Assembly: GCA_964484515.1 (NCBI GenBank)
Contig: CAZAGT010000204.1
Coordinates: forward strand, 1 to 8,904
Reading direction: 5' to 3'
Source: CAZAGT01 sp964484515
GTDB taxonomy: Bacteria > Desulfobacterota > DSM-4660 > Desulfatiglandales > HGW-15
Length of the DNA: 8,904 bases
Shown: positions 1-5,370 of the stretch, one piece after another
Position numbering within the stretch: the first letter of the stretch is position 1
Layout: the number at the start of each line of letters is the position of its first letter
Notes under the pieces: generated by a model
What the model was told of the DNA's origin: nothing
Databases searched by the model: none
What the model saw: only the letters and a program-made list of their open reading frames with translations
Program-made: the position numbers and the translations under genes

Positions 1-111
1 GCACTAGATCGCGAGATCGAAAAAAGGGTCTTTCCCGAAGAGAGGTTCGACTCCTTAAAGCCACAGCTTCACCAGGAAAGAGATACATATTTCGATGGGA
101 ACGAATTTTAG
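1..111 (+). CDS. C-terminal tail of an upstream protein (5' end outside window)
   Basis: Frame 1 is open from the first base to a TAG stop at 109-111, giving about 36 residues that begin ALDREIEKRVFPEERF and end YFDGNEF. The composition is that of a normal charged, soluble protein end, and the codons resemble those of the neighbours, so I read it as the tail of a gene starting to the left. It overlaps the start of the next gene (ATG at 95) by 17 bases in another frame, which would suggest translational coupling. The stretch is too short to assign a family or to exclude chance: an open run of 36 codons is not decisive by itself. Confidence 0.35.
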   Translation, partial: ALDREIEKRVFPEERFDSLKPQLHQERDTYFDGNEF

Positions 112-367
112 AATCCAGAGAGACTACCAGGACGATGAACTGCACTTGAGGCTATCCGGGGATTTCAACGGACGCTCGGCGAAGAAGTTACTCGATGTCC
201 TAGACACAAACGGTAACAGCTATCCGCGGGTCATTGTCCATACCGGAGATTTAGGCCTTATCCATCCCTTTGGTCGCAGCGTGTTCAATAGCTTTCTGGG
301 ATCGTTGAAGAATCGGCCTTTGTGCCTCCTGTACTCCGGAAAGAACGCGTTTCACTTCGCGCCCTGA
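95..367 (+). CDS. STAS-like domain small protein
   Basis: This is a 90-residue soluble protein with no signal peptide or membrane segment. Its layout fits a stand-alone STAS (sulfate transporter/anti-sigma antagonist) fold: a beta strand LHLRLSGDF (16-24), a helix NGRSAKKLLDVLD (25-37), a strand RVIVHTGDL (45-53), then HPFGRSVF leading into a helix (57-71), and a last strand LCLLYSGKNAF (76-86). STAS proteins are usually protein-interaction switches, often controlled by phosphorylation of a Ser/Thr at the end of the second strand; here that area reads HTGDLGLIHP. The ATG at 95 is preceded by a purine-rich AGGAAAGAG (74-82) at a rather long spacing. It overlaps the upstream open frame and is followed 66 bases later by another small gene. 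The fold is recognised by pattern only, and its partner and role are unknown. Confidence 0.65.
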   Translation: MGTNFRIQRDYQDDELHLRLSGDFNGRSAKKLLDVLDTNGNSYPRVIVHTGDLGLIHPFGRSVFNSFLGSLKNRPLCLLYSGKNAFHFAP

Positions 368-433
368 GGTGTATTGGGGTGCTGGGCCATTGCTATACGG
401 TTGCGGGCGTTATCAATAAAGGAGTATGTCGAT

Positions 434-742
434 ATGTACGATATGAATGAGCTTTTGGGAGCCTTCTTACAGCGTTTGGAAAAGAAGGGCGTCGAACCGC
501 GTATCATTCCGGGGTTCGTGCGTACCCTCGCAAGCGCTATATTCCTCAGTCCGCATATGAGCCTCTCACAGGTCAACAATCACCTGCAATTCTTGGGTTG
601 GGACGGCTTTGAGCTGGACTACCACACCCTGGAAATGGCGAAGGCATGCTTCGAAGCCAAGGGATTAGGCGCATCCGATAACAAACCATCTCGATGGTTC
701 GAGAATCATTTCAACATGAACGAGGTAGGCATTAACAGCTAG
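434..742 (+). CDS. Small hypothetical protein (102 aa)
   Basis: I do not recognise a named family. I chose the ATG at 434 because AAAGGAG (418-424) sits 9 bases before it; the frame can be extended to an ATG at 374, but that adds 20 residues with no ribosome binding site. The protein is soluble and mostly helical: MNELLGAFLQRLEKKG at the N-terminus, a helix around IPGFVRTLASAIF, then MSLSQVNNHLQFLGWDGFELDYHTLEMAKACFE. The part 'MSLSQVNNHLQFLGW' resembles a helix-turn-helix or small helical-bundle arrangement, but that is a guess. It follows the STAS-like gene on the same strand and may be cotranscribed with it. The stop codon TAG (740-742) lies inside a short palindrome, TAGAGG-C-CCTCTA (740-752). 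Confidence 0.65.
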   Translation: MYDMNELLGAFLQRLEKKGVEPRIIPGFVRTLASAIFLSPHMSLSQVNNHLQFLGWDGFELDYHTLEMAKACFEAKGLGASDNKPSRWFENHFNMNEVGINS

Positions 743-807
743 AGGCCCTCTATGAAGTTAGGCCCTGGACGCCGCTCGACTCAACAGAGCAGGAGAACAT
801 CATTTCC

Positions 808-1032
808 TTGAACGTAGATAACACGGGAGCCTTGTTACCCGCGACCTATTTTAGGACGGCGCTGAGTCCCATCGATCGAATTGAGGTCAGCCTCGGCCAC
901 TATCCCTCCCATTCGCAGGAGCCCATTGAAGCAACCGTCTATACCCTCGACGGGATCGAGGGTATCTATGGCCCCGACGGCAAGAAACGCCCGAAGACTA
1001 ATGGGCCGGAATTTGTCAATACGTATGTCTAG
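808..1032 (+). CDS. Small hypothetical protein (about 74 aa)
   Basis: The reading frame starts at TTG (808), with AGGAG at 791-795, 12 bases upstream; an in-frame ATT at 802 is a less likely alternative. Codon choice (GTC, CTC, GGC, GAC, ATC) matches the real genes nearby, which is the main reason for calling it. The product is soluble, with ATYFRTALSPIDRIEVSLGHY in the first half and a Gly/Asp/Pro-rich C-terminal part (TLDGIEGIYGPDGKKRPKTNGPEF). I recognise no family. It is the third small plus-strand gene in a row and converges with the DUF1992 gene 41 bases downstream. The lack of an ATG leaves open that it is the remnant of a longer gene or not translated. Confidence 0.45.
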   Translation: MNVDNTGALLPATYFRTALSPIDRIEVSLGHYPSHSQEPIEATVYTLDGIEGIYGPDGKKRPKTNGPEFVNTYV

Positions 1033-1073
1033 TCTAGAAGGCTGCGTGTCAGACGGGTTAGCGGCTACTGAGG

Positions 1074-1448
1074 TTATCCTTTCTCACCGCACTTCTCAAC
1101 GACCTTCCTGTAGTAAAGTTGCCTCTCCTCGAGGAGCGGAGAGCTCTTCCTCACGATGTTGAGCTTCATGATCTTGTAGTTGATCTTCTTGATGAGGCGG
1201 TACTTCTCCTCCTCATCCGGGAGCCCTGCCAGCATATCTTCCATCTGCCTAATCTCTTTTTTCTCGGCCAGTTCAGGCGGAAGGCAGTCCGCATTTCTTA
1301 GTATCTTATAGGCGAGTCGCAGATCCCCGGGTACTGCGCTATCGTCTTCGAGCTGCAGCGGTCGACCCACGCCTGGGAGTTGGTCAAACTTCCCATCTTG
1401 TTGAGCCTTCCTAATCCTCTGTTCTACGATTGTTAGATAATTAAACAT
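1074..1448 (-). CDS. DUF1992 / DnaJ-homologue subfamily C member 28-type protein (YhdN-like)
   Basis: This 124-residue protein carries the DUF1992 signature: VEQRIRKAQQDGKFDQLPG (8-26), then GRPLQLEDDSAVP (28-40), RLAYKILRNA (44-53) and LPPEL (56-60), followed by a charged helical tail (61-124) likely to form a coiled coil. The length is close to the usual bacterial form. The domain is widespread in bacteria and occurs in the eukaryotic DNAJC28 protein, but its biochemical role is not established, and there is no J-domain here. The start is the ATG at 1448, which gives the normal N-terminus. No Shine-Dalgarno is visible before it; the upstream DNA is very AT-rich and contains an inverted repeat overlapping the start codon, so the message may be leaderless or nearly so. 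It is transcribed alone, converging with the small gene to its left. Confidence 0.9.
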   Translation of the reverse strand: MFNYLTIVEQRIRKAQQDGKFDQLPGVGRPLQLEDDSAVPGDLRLAYKILRNADCLPPELAEKKEIRQMEDMLAGLPDEEEKYRLIKKINYKIMKLNIVRKSSPLLEERQLYYRKVVEKCGEKG

Positions 1449-1476
1449 GTTATAATCTATATCTATTGTATAACAT
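1447..1476. promoter_or_regulatory. AT-rich inverted repeat at the start of the DUF1992 gene
   Basis: ATGTTATA (1447-1454) and TATAACAT (1469-1476) form a perfect 8-base inverted repeat around a 14-base AT-rich centre that contains ATCTAT-ATCTAT. One arm covers part of the minus-strand start codon (1446-1448). The stretch is far more AT-rich than its surroundings and supplies possible minus-strand -10 hexamers. It could be a promoter with an operator, or a hairpin at the start of the message. No known regulator's consensus is recognised. Confidence 0.35.
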
Positions 1477-1749
1477 TATGTTTTTGAGGTCATCTTAAGT
1501 CGGAATCCATTCGCACCTCTCTCTCAAATTCCAAATTTTGAATTCTAACCTAATTCGCAAGGCCCTTCAAGCCTCAAGGCTCTTCCTTTGCGCTTGACAA
1601 GATCGGGAGCATTGGGTATTCCCACAGGGCATTTAGCCGCCGTCGGTATCGCTTCAGATTTTTGCAGAGAATAATCTAAGCGGCTATGCGCTACAGAGAC
1701 CGAAACTGCGACCAAATCCCATCTCCGCTGGCAGGTCAACCGATCGAAT
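1477..1749 (+). promoter_or_regulatory. Gene-free spacer between DUF1992 gene and ahbB, possible ahbB-hemL promoter region
   Basis: About 270 bases separate the two divergent genes and no credible gene lies in them. A perfect -35 box TTGACA occurs at 1594-1599; 17 bases later stands TATTCC (1617-1622), a poor -10. A second -10-like AATAAT (1670-1675) has no good -35. Either could start the ahbB-hemL message, but neither is convincing. A short inverted repeat GAATT-CTAACCT-AATTC (1539-1555) has a 5-base stem only. No riboswitch or RNA gene was recognised. Confidence 0.3.
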
Positions 1750-2247
1750 ATGATTCATTATGCTCCTGCAGCGACGCCACAAATGATCGATGAACTAGAT
1801 AAGAAGATCATCAGCCTTATCCAGGGAGACCTACCCTTGTCAAGACGACCAATTCCCGTTTTGGCCCAACGGATCGGAATCTCTGAAGATGATTTCGTGA
1901 GGCGAGTCCGGTCCCTTCGAGAGCGTGGTATCATCCGCAGATTTGGGGCCACGCTGCGCCACCAGGAGGCGGGGTTTAACGCCAACGCCATGGGCGCATG
2001 GGCCGTACCGGTCGACAGGATCGACGAGGTGGGCAAGGCGATGGCCGGATTCAGAGAAGTGACCCACTGCTATCAACGCCGTCCCCAGGGTGATTGGAAG
2101 TACAACCTGTACACGATGATTCATGGGGATAGCCAGGAAGATTGTCGCCGGATCGCCGAAGAGATGTCCGCGCAAGCAGGTATCGTGGACTACATTCTGC
2201 TATTCAGTCAAAAGGAATTCAAGAAGACAAGCATGGCCTATTTTTGA
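1750..2247 (+). CDS. ahbB: Siroheme decarboxylase subunit beta (AhbB)
   Basis: AhbB works with AhbA to remove the acetate carboxyls of siroheme at C12 and C18, giving didecarboxysiroheme, the first step of the siroheme-dependent heme route completed by AhbC and AhbD. The 165-residue protein has the AsnC/Lrp-like layout of the family: a winged helix-turn-helix (about 13-65, with VLAQRIGISEDDFVRRV and RGIIRRFGATLRHQ), then a ligand domain with NAMGAWAVP (79-87), THCY (105-108), YNLYTMIHG (118-126) and the typical end FSQKEFKKTSMAYF. The combination HCY, IHG and the KTSMxYF tail favours AhbB over AhbA, which usually has an HNY motif. The start at 1750 has only a weak AGGT upstream; Met12 (1783) is an alternative closer to the usual N-terminus. 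hemL follows after 30 bases. No ahbA is in the window. Confidence 0.9.
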   Translation: MIHYAPAATPQMIDELDKKIISLIQGDLPLSRRPIPVLAQRIGISEDDFVRRVRSLRERGIIRRFGATLRHQEAGFNANAMGAWAVPVDRIDEVGKAMAGFREVTHCYQRRPQGDWKYNLYTMIHGDSQEDCRRIAEEMSAQAGIVDYILLFSQKEFKKTSMAYF

Positions 2248-2277
2248 CAGGCCTTCAAGAGAGTACGGAGGTTTTCG

Positions 2278-3573
2278 ATGGGAGAAAAATCCAGGATCCT
2301 TTTTCAGAGGGCCAAGGAAATCATACCCGGTGGTGTAAACAGTCCGGTGAGGGCCGGCAAGGCCGTCGGTATTGATCCCCCGTTCGTCGCGAGGGCGGAG
2401 GGCTGCTATCTGTGGGACATAGAAGGGAATCGATACATCGACTATGTCTGCTCTTGGGGACCGATGATCCTGGGTCATAGTCACCCCGAAGTGGCGCAGG
2501 CCCTCACGGAACGCATCCCGAAAGGGACCAGTTACGGCGCTCCCACCGCGCTCGAAGTCGAAATGGCCGAGCTCATCGTTGAAATGATACCTTCCGTCGA
2601 GATGGTCCGGATGGTTAACTCCGGGACGGAAGCAACGATGAGCGCCATCAGACTAGCGAGGGGCTACACCTGTCGAGAACGAATCGTCAAATTCGAAGGT
2701 TGCTACCACGGGCACGCCGATAGCCTACTTGTCTCTGCCGGATCCGGTGTAGCTACGCTCGCCATCCCGGGGTGCCCTGGTGTTCCGAAAAGCTTTGCCC
2801 GGGAAACCATATCTCTTTCGTTTAACGATCTAGATCAACTTTCTGAAACCTTTGATAAATTCGGATCTGAAATTGCCGCAGTGATCGTCGAGCCGATCCC
2901 CGGAAACATGGGAGTCGTTCTTCCGGAGCCGGAGTTTCTGAAGAGACTCCGCGAGATCACCAGCGAACATGGGTCCCTGCTCATCTTCGATGAAGTTATC
3001 AGTGGCTTTCGGGTGGGACCTGGAGGGGCCCAGCAGCGCTACGATGTTATGCCCGACCTTACATGTCTGGGAAAAATCATCGGCGGTGGTTTGCCGGTAG
3101 GTGCCTACGGGGGCAGGCGTGAGATCATGGAAAGCGTGGCACCGGAGGGCGACATCTACCAGGCCGGGACCTTATCAGGCAATCCCCTGGCCATGGCAGC
3201 CGGGCTTACCACCTTGCGACTCCTCCAAAACGGGACAATCTATGAGACCTTGGAGAAGAGGTCCGCTTATCTCTTCAGCGGCTTGGCAGCCGCGGCAAAG
3301 GAAGCGGGGCTGCCGGTGGTCATAAACAGGGTTGGCTCGATGGGTTCTCTCTTTTTTACTGATAAGCCGGTCACCGATTTCGCCTCCGCCAAGGCGAGCC
3401 GCGCCGACCTGTTCCGCCAGTTCTACGGCGAGATGATCTCCCTCGGCATCTATCTGGCCCCATCACCTTTCGAGGCCTGGTTTATTTCGGCTGCGCACGA
3501 TGAAGAAAGCATCGAAAATACAATAAGTTGCGCGGCGAGGAGTTTCAGCGCCCTCCAGGGAAAAAGCTATTGA
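2278..3573 (+). CDS. hemL: Glutamate-1-semialdehyde 2,1-aminomutase
   Basis: HemL is a cytoplasmic PLP enzyme that converts glutamate-1-semialdehyde to 5-aminolevulinate, the entry to all tetrapyrroles by the C5 pathway. The 431-residue product has the standard length. Visible family marks are PGGVNSPVRA (17-26), NSGTEATMSAIRLAR (114-128), GCYHGHAD (141-148), IFDEVISGFR (236-245, with the cofactor aspartate D238), the Schiff-base lysine K266 in CLGKIIGGG, and GTLSGNPLAM (297-306). GGAGG (2267-2271) stands 6 bases before the ATG, the best Shine-Dalgarno of this stretch together with that of atpE. It lies 30 bases after ahbB, so the two are very probably cotranscribed and both serve heme synthesis. 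atpZ follows after a 77-base gap. No active-site defect was noticed. Confidence 0.97.
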   Translation: MGEKSRILFQRAKEIIPGGVNSPVRAGKAVGIDPPFVARAEGCYLWDIEGNRYIDYVCSWGPMILGHSHPEVAQALTERIPKGTSYGAPTALEVEMAELIVEMIPSVEMVRMVNSGTEATMSAIRLARGYTCRERIVKFEGCYHGHADSLLVSAGSGVATLAIPGCPGVPKSFARETISLSFNDLDQLSETFDKFGSEIAAVIVEPIPGNMGVVLPEPEFLKRLREITSEHGSLLIFDEVISGFRVGPGGAQQRYDVMPDLTCLGKIIGGGLPVGAYGGRREIMESVAPEGDIYQAGTLSGNPLAMAAGLTTLRLLQNGTIYETLEKRSAYLFSGLAAAAKEAGLPVVINRVGSMGSLFFTDKPVTDFASAKASRADLFRQFYGEMISLGIYLAPSPFEAWFISAAHDEESIENTISCAARSFSALQGKSY

Positions 3574-3650
3574 CTTCCCGAAAACACCTGTGATAGAGAC
3601 AACCCGTTTTGTCTTAGCCGGGGCTGGCACATCGGTCTTGGTGATCTCCC

Positions 3651-3869
3651 ATGGACGATGAAACCAAGCGGATTTTTAGGACCCTAGGATTTCTCAGTAC
3701 CATCGGCCTGACGATGGCCTTTTCGATTGCGATTGGCGCCGCGATCGGTTGGTATCTGGATCAAAAATTCGGGGCCGAACCTTGGCTGTTCTTTGTCTTC
3801 CTGGCGCTGGGCATTGCAGCCGCATTTCTTAACCTGCATCGAATGTACAAGAAGATCCAGGAAGATTGA
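3651..3869 (+). CDS. atpZ: AtpZ/AtpI-family ATP synthase accessory membrane protein
   Basis: This 72-residue inner-membrane protein has two hydrophobic helices (about 11-34 and 45-63) joined by GWYLDQKFGAEPW, a linker typical of the 'ATPase gene1' family that precedes atpI in many operons. Members have been linked to assembly of the rotor ring and to cation handling for the synthase, but the exact role varies among species. The N-terminus (MDDETKRIFR) and the C-terminus (HRMYKKIQED) are charged and probably cytoplasmic. The ATG at 3651 has no strong ribosome binding site; only GGTGAT lies close (3640-3645). The next gene, atpI, begins 13 bases after its stop. The assignment to the family is firm; the symbol is by convention. 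Confidence 0.85.
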   Translation: MDDETKRIFRTLGFLSTIGLTMAFSIAIGAAIGWYLDQKFGAEPWLFFVFLALGIAAAFLNLHRMYKKIQED

Positions 3870-3882
3870 CCCAAACTACGTG

Positions 3883-4269
3883 ATGGATTGGGATGGCACA
3901 TATAGGGATTTGCGAAGGCGCTCTTGGATCATCCTTCTGCTGTTGGCGTCCGGGAGCGGCTGTCTCGCAAAGCTCGAGGTCACACTCGGCATCATTGCGG
4001 GAGGGTTGGCCGTCATTCTGAACTTTTCTGTCCTGCAGCACACGATTCGGCAGGCTTTCACCTCCGAGTCGGTGGGGAAGGCCAAGAAGGTGGCCCTGCT
4101 CATCAAGAGCTATTTACGTCTGCTTTTGCTCGGCATGATCCTTTTCCTCCTGATCACGCGAGGCTTGGTCGATCCGATCGGCTTGACCGTAGGTCTTTCA
4201 ACGGTGGTCTTCAGCATCGTGACATTCGGGATTCACAGGGTGATCGCTAGGAACTCCTCGGGGTACTAG
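3883..4269 (+). CDS. atpI: ATP synthase subunit I (AtpI/UncI)
   Basis: Subunit I is a membrane chaperone that helps assemble the c-ring of the Fo sector and is not part of the finished enzyme. The 128-residue protein shows four hydrophobic segments (about 13-28, 33-52, 74-93 and 98-117), as expected for the family, with a basic loop (KAKK, 66-69) between the second and third. The frame is open much further upstream, to 3727, but that extension overlaps atpZ and encodes an unlikely basic sequence, so I place the start at the ATG at 3883; GTG at 3880 is possible. There is no good Shine-Dalgarno, and translation may depend on coupling with atpZ, 13 bases upstream. A 201-base gap with a repeat element separates it from atpB. 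Confidence 0.85.
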   Translation: MDWDGTYRDLRRRSWIILLLLASGSGCLAKLEVTLGIIAGGLAVILNFSVLQHTIRQAFTSESVGKAKKVALLIKSYLRLLLLGMILFLLITRGLVDPIGLTVGLSTVVFSIVTFGIHRVIARNSSGY

Positions 4270-4277
4270 CTCCTTCG

Positions 4278-4441
4278 GAGGCTGTCGGAACATCTCTAGA
4301 TGAGAGGCTTCCGAAGTCCTGAGGAATGAGGCGTACATAGAAGTACGCCGCAGTGACGAGGGATGAGGGTAACGCAGCCCTTCGGCTTTGCTCAGGGCCG
4401 TGAGCCTGTCGAACGGCAGATAGACGTTTTCCGACAGCCTC
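4278..4441. mobile_element. MITE-like element with terminal inverted repeats
   Basis: The 13-base GAGGCTGTCGGAA (4278-4290) is the exact reverse complement of TTCCGACAGCCTC (4429-4441). The match continues inward imperfectly (left CATCT against right AACGTCT). Between them lie several foldbacks: TCGGAA (4285-4290) with TTCCGA (4309-4314), enclosing CATC-TCTA-GATG; GGCGTAC-ATAGAA-GTACGCC (4330-4349); and GCTCA-GGGCCG-TGAGC (4390-4405), flanked by TTCG and CGAA. The size (164 bases), the end repeats, the lack of a gene and the stem-loops fit a non-autonomous transposable element. No clear target-site duplication is seen at the borders. It lies between atpI and atpB, so it would be transcribed within the message if the series is one operon. 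A purely structural RNA role remains possible. Confidence 0.6.
4378..4416. repeat. REP-like imperfect palindrome inside the MITE-like element
   Basis: The stretch begins CCCTTCGGCTTTGCTCAGGG and continues with CCGTGAGCCTGTCGAACGG. GCTCA pairs with TGAGC around a GGGCCG loop, and outer TTCG pairs with CGAA across an unequal internal bulge. The wording 'CTTCG..AGGCTCAGGG..GAAC' resembles a short palindrome I have seen repeated between genes in environmental bacterial genomes; that likeness is from memory. It could be a terminator-like stem, but no U-run follows. Confidence 0.4.
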
Positions 4442-4470
4442 TCAGGCAGGGCGAGGAGATAGTCTAGACT

Positions 4471-5160
4471 ATGGAACACCACTATTACTTTTTGGTAGAG
4501 ACATTGAGCGCCATGGGCCTCGGACATTTCGCCCATGAAAATGCGCACGTGATTCATTCGTGGTTTGTAATGGCCCTTTTGCTTGTCGGCTCGGGACTTC
4601 TTGTCAAGGGCCTGCAACTCGTTCCAGGGAAGCGCCAAAACCTGCTCGAGATGACCGTTGGAGGGCTCGAAGACTTCATGGTGGAGATCACGGGACCGGA
4701 AGGTCGAGCCTTCTTTCCGTTTATTGCGACCCTATTCTTATATATCTTAGTCTCAAACCTCTTGGGATTAGTGCCCGGTTTCTTCTCGCCGACGGCAAAC
4801 CTGAATACGACCTTGTCCTTGGCGTTATGCACGTTTGTCCTGACGCATATTATCGGCGTCAAGTTCCACGGGGCCAAGTATATCATGCATTTCTTCGGTC
4901 CTATCTGGGCCTTGGCTCCGTTGATGTTTGTTATTGAGATGATCGGACATTTCGCCCGTATCATGTCCCTTAGCATTCGGCTCTTCGGCAATATCTTCGG
5001 TAAGGAGAAAGTCCTCGGGATCCTATTTGCCCTTGCAGGCTTTGCCCTGGCGCCGCTGCCGATCCTCTTTCTGGGTATATTAGTGAGTTTCATCCAAGCG
5101 ACAGTCTTTATGCTCCTGTCCGTTGTTTATTTTGCCGGGGCAATGGATGAGGCTCACTGA
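4471..5160 (+). CDS. atpB: F1Fo ATP synthase subunit a
   Basis: Subunit a forms the two half-channels through which ions reach the c-ring in the inner membrane. The 229-residue protein has the expected hydrophobic helices and hallmark residues: PTANLNTTLSLAL (107-119), the essential arginine R170 in SLSIRLFGN (166-174), IEMIGHFAR (155-163) before it, and the last helix with FIQATVFMLLSVVYF (207-221), whose Q209 matches the conserved glutamine. The N-terminus has a His-rich segment (HENAH, 22-26) just before the first helix. The start is the ATG at 4471; GAGGAG (4453-4458) is 12 bases away, a long spacing occupied by a perfect palindrome AGTCTAGACT (4461-4470). The gene lies just beyond the MITE-like element and 210 bases before atpE. 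Confidence 0.97.
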   Translation: MEHHYYFLVETLSAMGLGHFAHENAHVIHSWFVMALLLVGSGLLVKGLQLVPGKRQNLLEMTVGGLEDFMVEITGPEGRAFFPFIATLFLYILVSNLLGLVPGFFSPTANLNTTLSLALCTFVLTHIIGVKFHGAKYIMHFFGPIWALAPLMFVIEMIGHFARIMSLSIRLFGNIFGKEKVLGILFALAGFALAPLPILFLGILVSFIQATVFMLLSVVYFAGAMDEAH

Positions 5161-5370
5161 CAAACACTGAGCTCGCGGGTCTAGAGGCTGTGTGCCTGGC
5201 AAGAGGATATTTCAGAGAGTTGAAGGGACCCGATAGAGAATCTGCTTTGATTTACGACCTGGTATCATTGAGCGTGATAGAAAGCCTCACGAGGATGAGG
5301 TCCGACGGGTCTCAAACAACGAAGTGTCATTCGAGTTGGAAGAAGGCCAAAAAGAGAAAAGGAGGTTTGT
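5161..5370 (+). promoter_or_regulatory. Long structured leader before atpE, possible internal promoter
   Basis: The 210 bases between atpB and atpE hold no credible gene; the one open frame runs into atpE and looks spurious. CGTGA (5273-5277) and TCACG (5287-5291) form a hairpin with a 9-base loop. GGGACCCG (5225-5232) can pair with CGGGTCTC (5306-5313) around it, allowing one G-U. TGGTATCAT (5260-5268) fits an extended -10 box, without a matching -35. The purine-rich end AGAGAAAAGGAGG (5353-5365) gives atpE a very strong ribosome binding site. The region may raise atpE expression above atpB, since each synthase needs many c subunits per a subunit. Confidence 0.35.

Noticed and set aside
881..1162. 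Alternative plus-strand frame overlapping the small gene at 808-1032
   Set aside because: Its product is Ser/Arg/Pro-rich as expected for an out-of-frame reading, and it runs into the DUF1992 gene.
1545..1739. Minus-strand frame of 64 codons in the spacer before ahbB
   Set aside because: No ribosome binding site, no recognisable domain, and its position fits a promoter region; the open frame is short enough to be chance.
3597..3614. Inverted repeat AGACAA-CCCGTT-TTGTCT between hemL and atpZ
   Set aside because: The 6-base, mostly weak stem has no T-run after it, so it is not good evidence for a terminator; the nearby TTGACT (3570-3575) lacks a good -10.
3625..3641. Possible sigma-54 promoter (TGGCAC ... 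TTGG) before atpZ
   Set aside because: The second element is shifted by two bases from the strict -24/-12 spacing and lacks the GC.
3727..3882. Upstream extension of the atpI frame
   Set aside because: It lies almost wholly within atpZ in another frame, encodes an arginine/cysteine/tryptophan-rich sequence unlike AtpI, and would make the protein too long for the family.
4198..4638. Minus-strand frame of 146 codons across the atpI-atpB gap
   Set aside because: It is antisense to the ends of two firm genes and crosses the inverted-repeat element; it shows no transposase or other domain.
5178..5198. Similarity of GTCTAGAGGCTGTGTGCCTG to 1032-1052 (GTCTAGAAGGCTGCGTGTCAG)
   Set aside because: The likeness fades after about 17 bases and needs a gap; it may be chance. 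No terminal repeats or flanking duplication support a mobile element.
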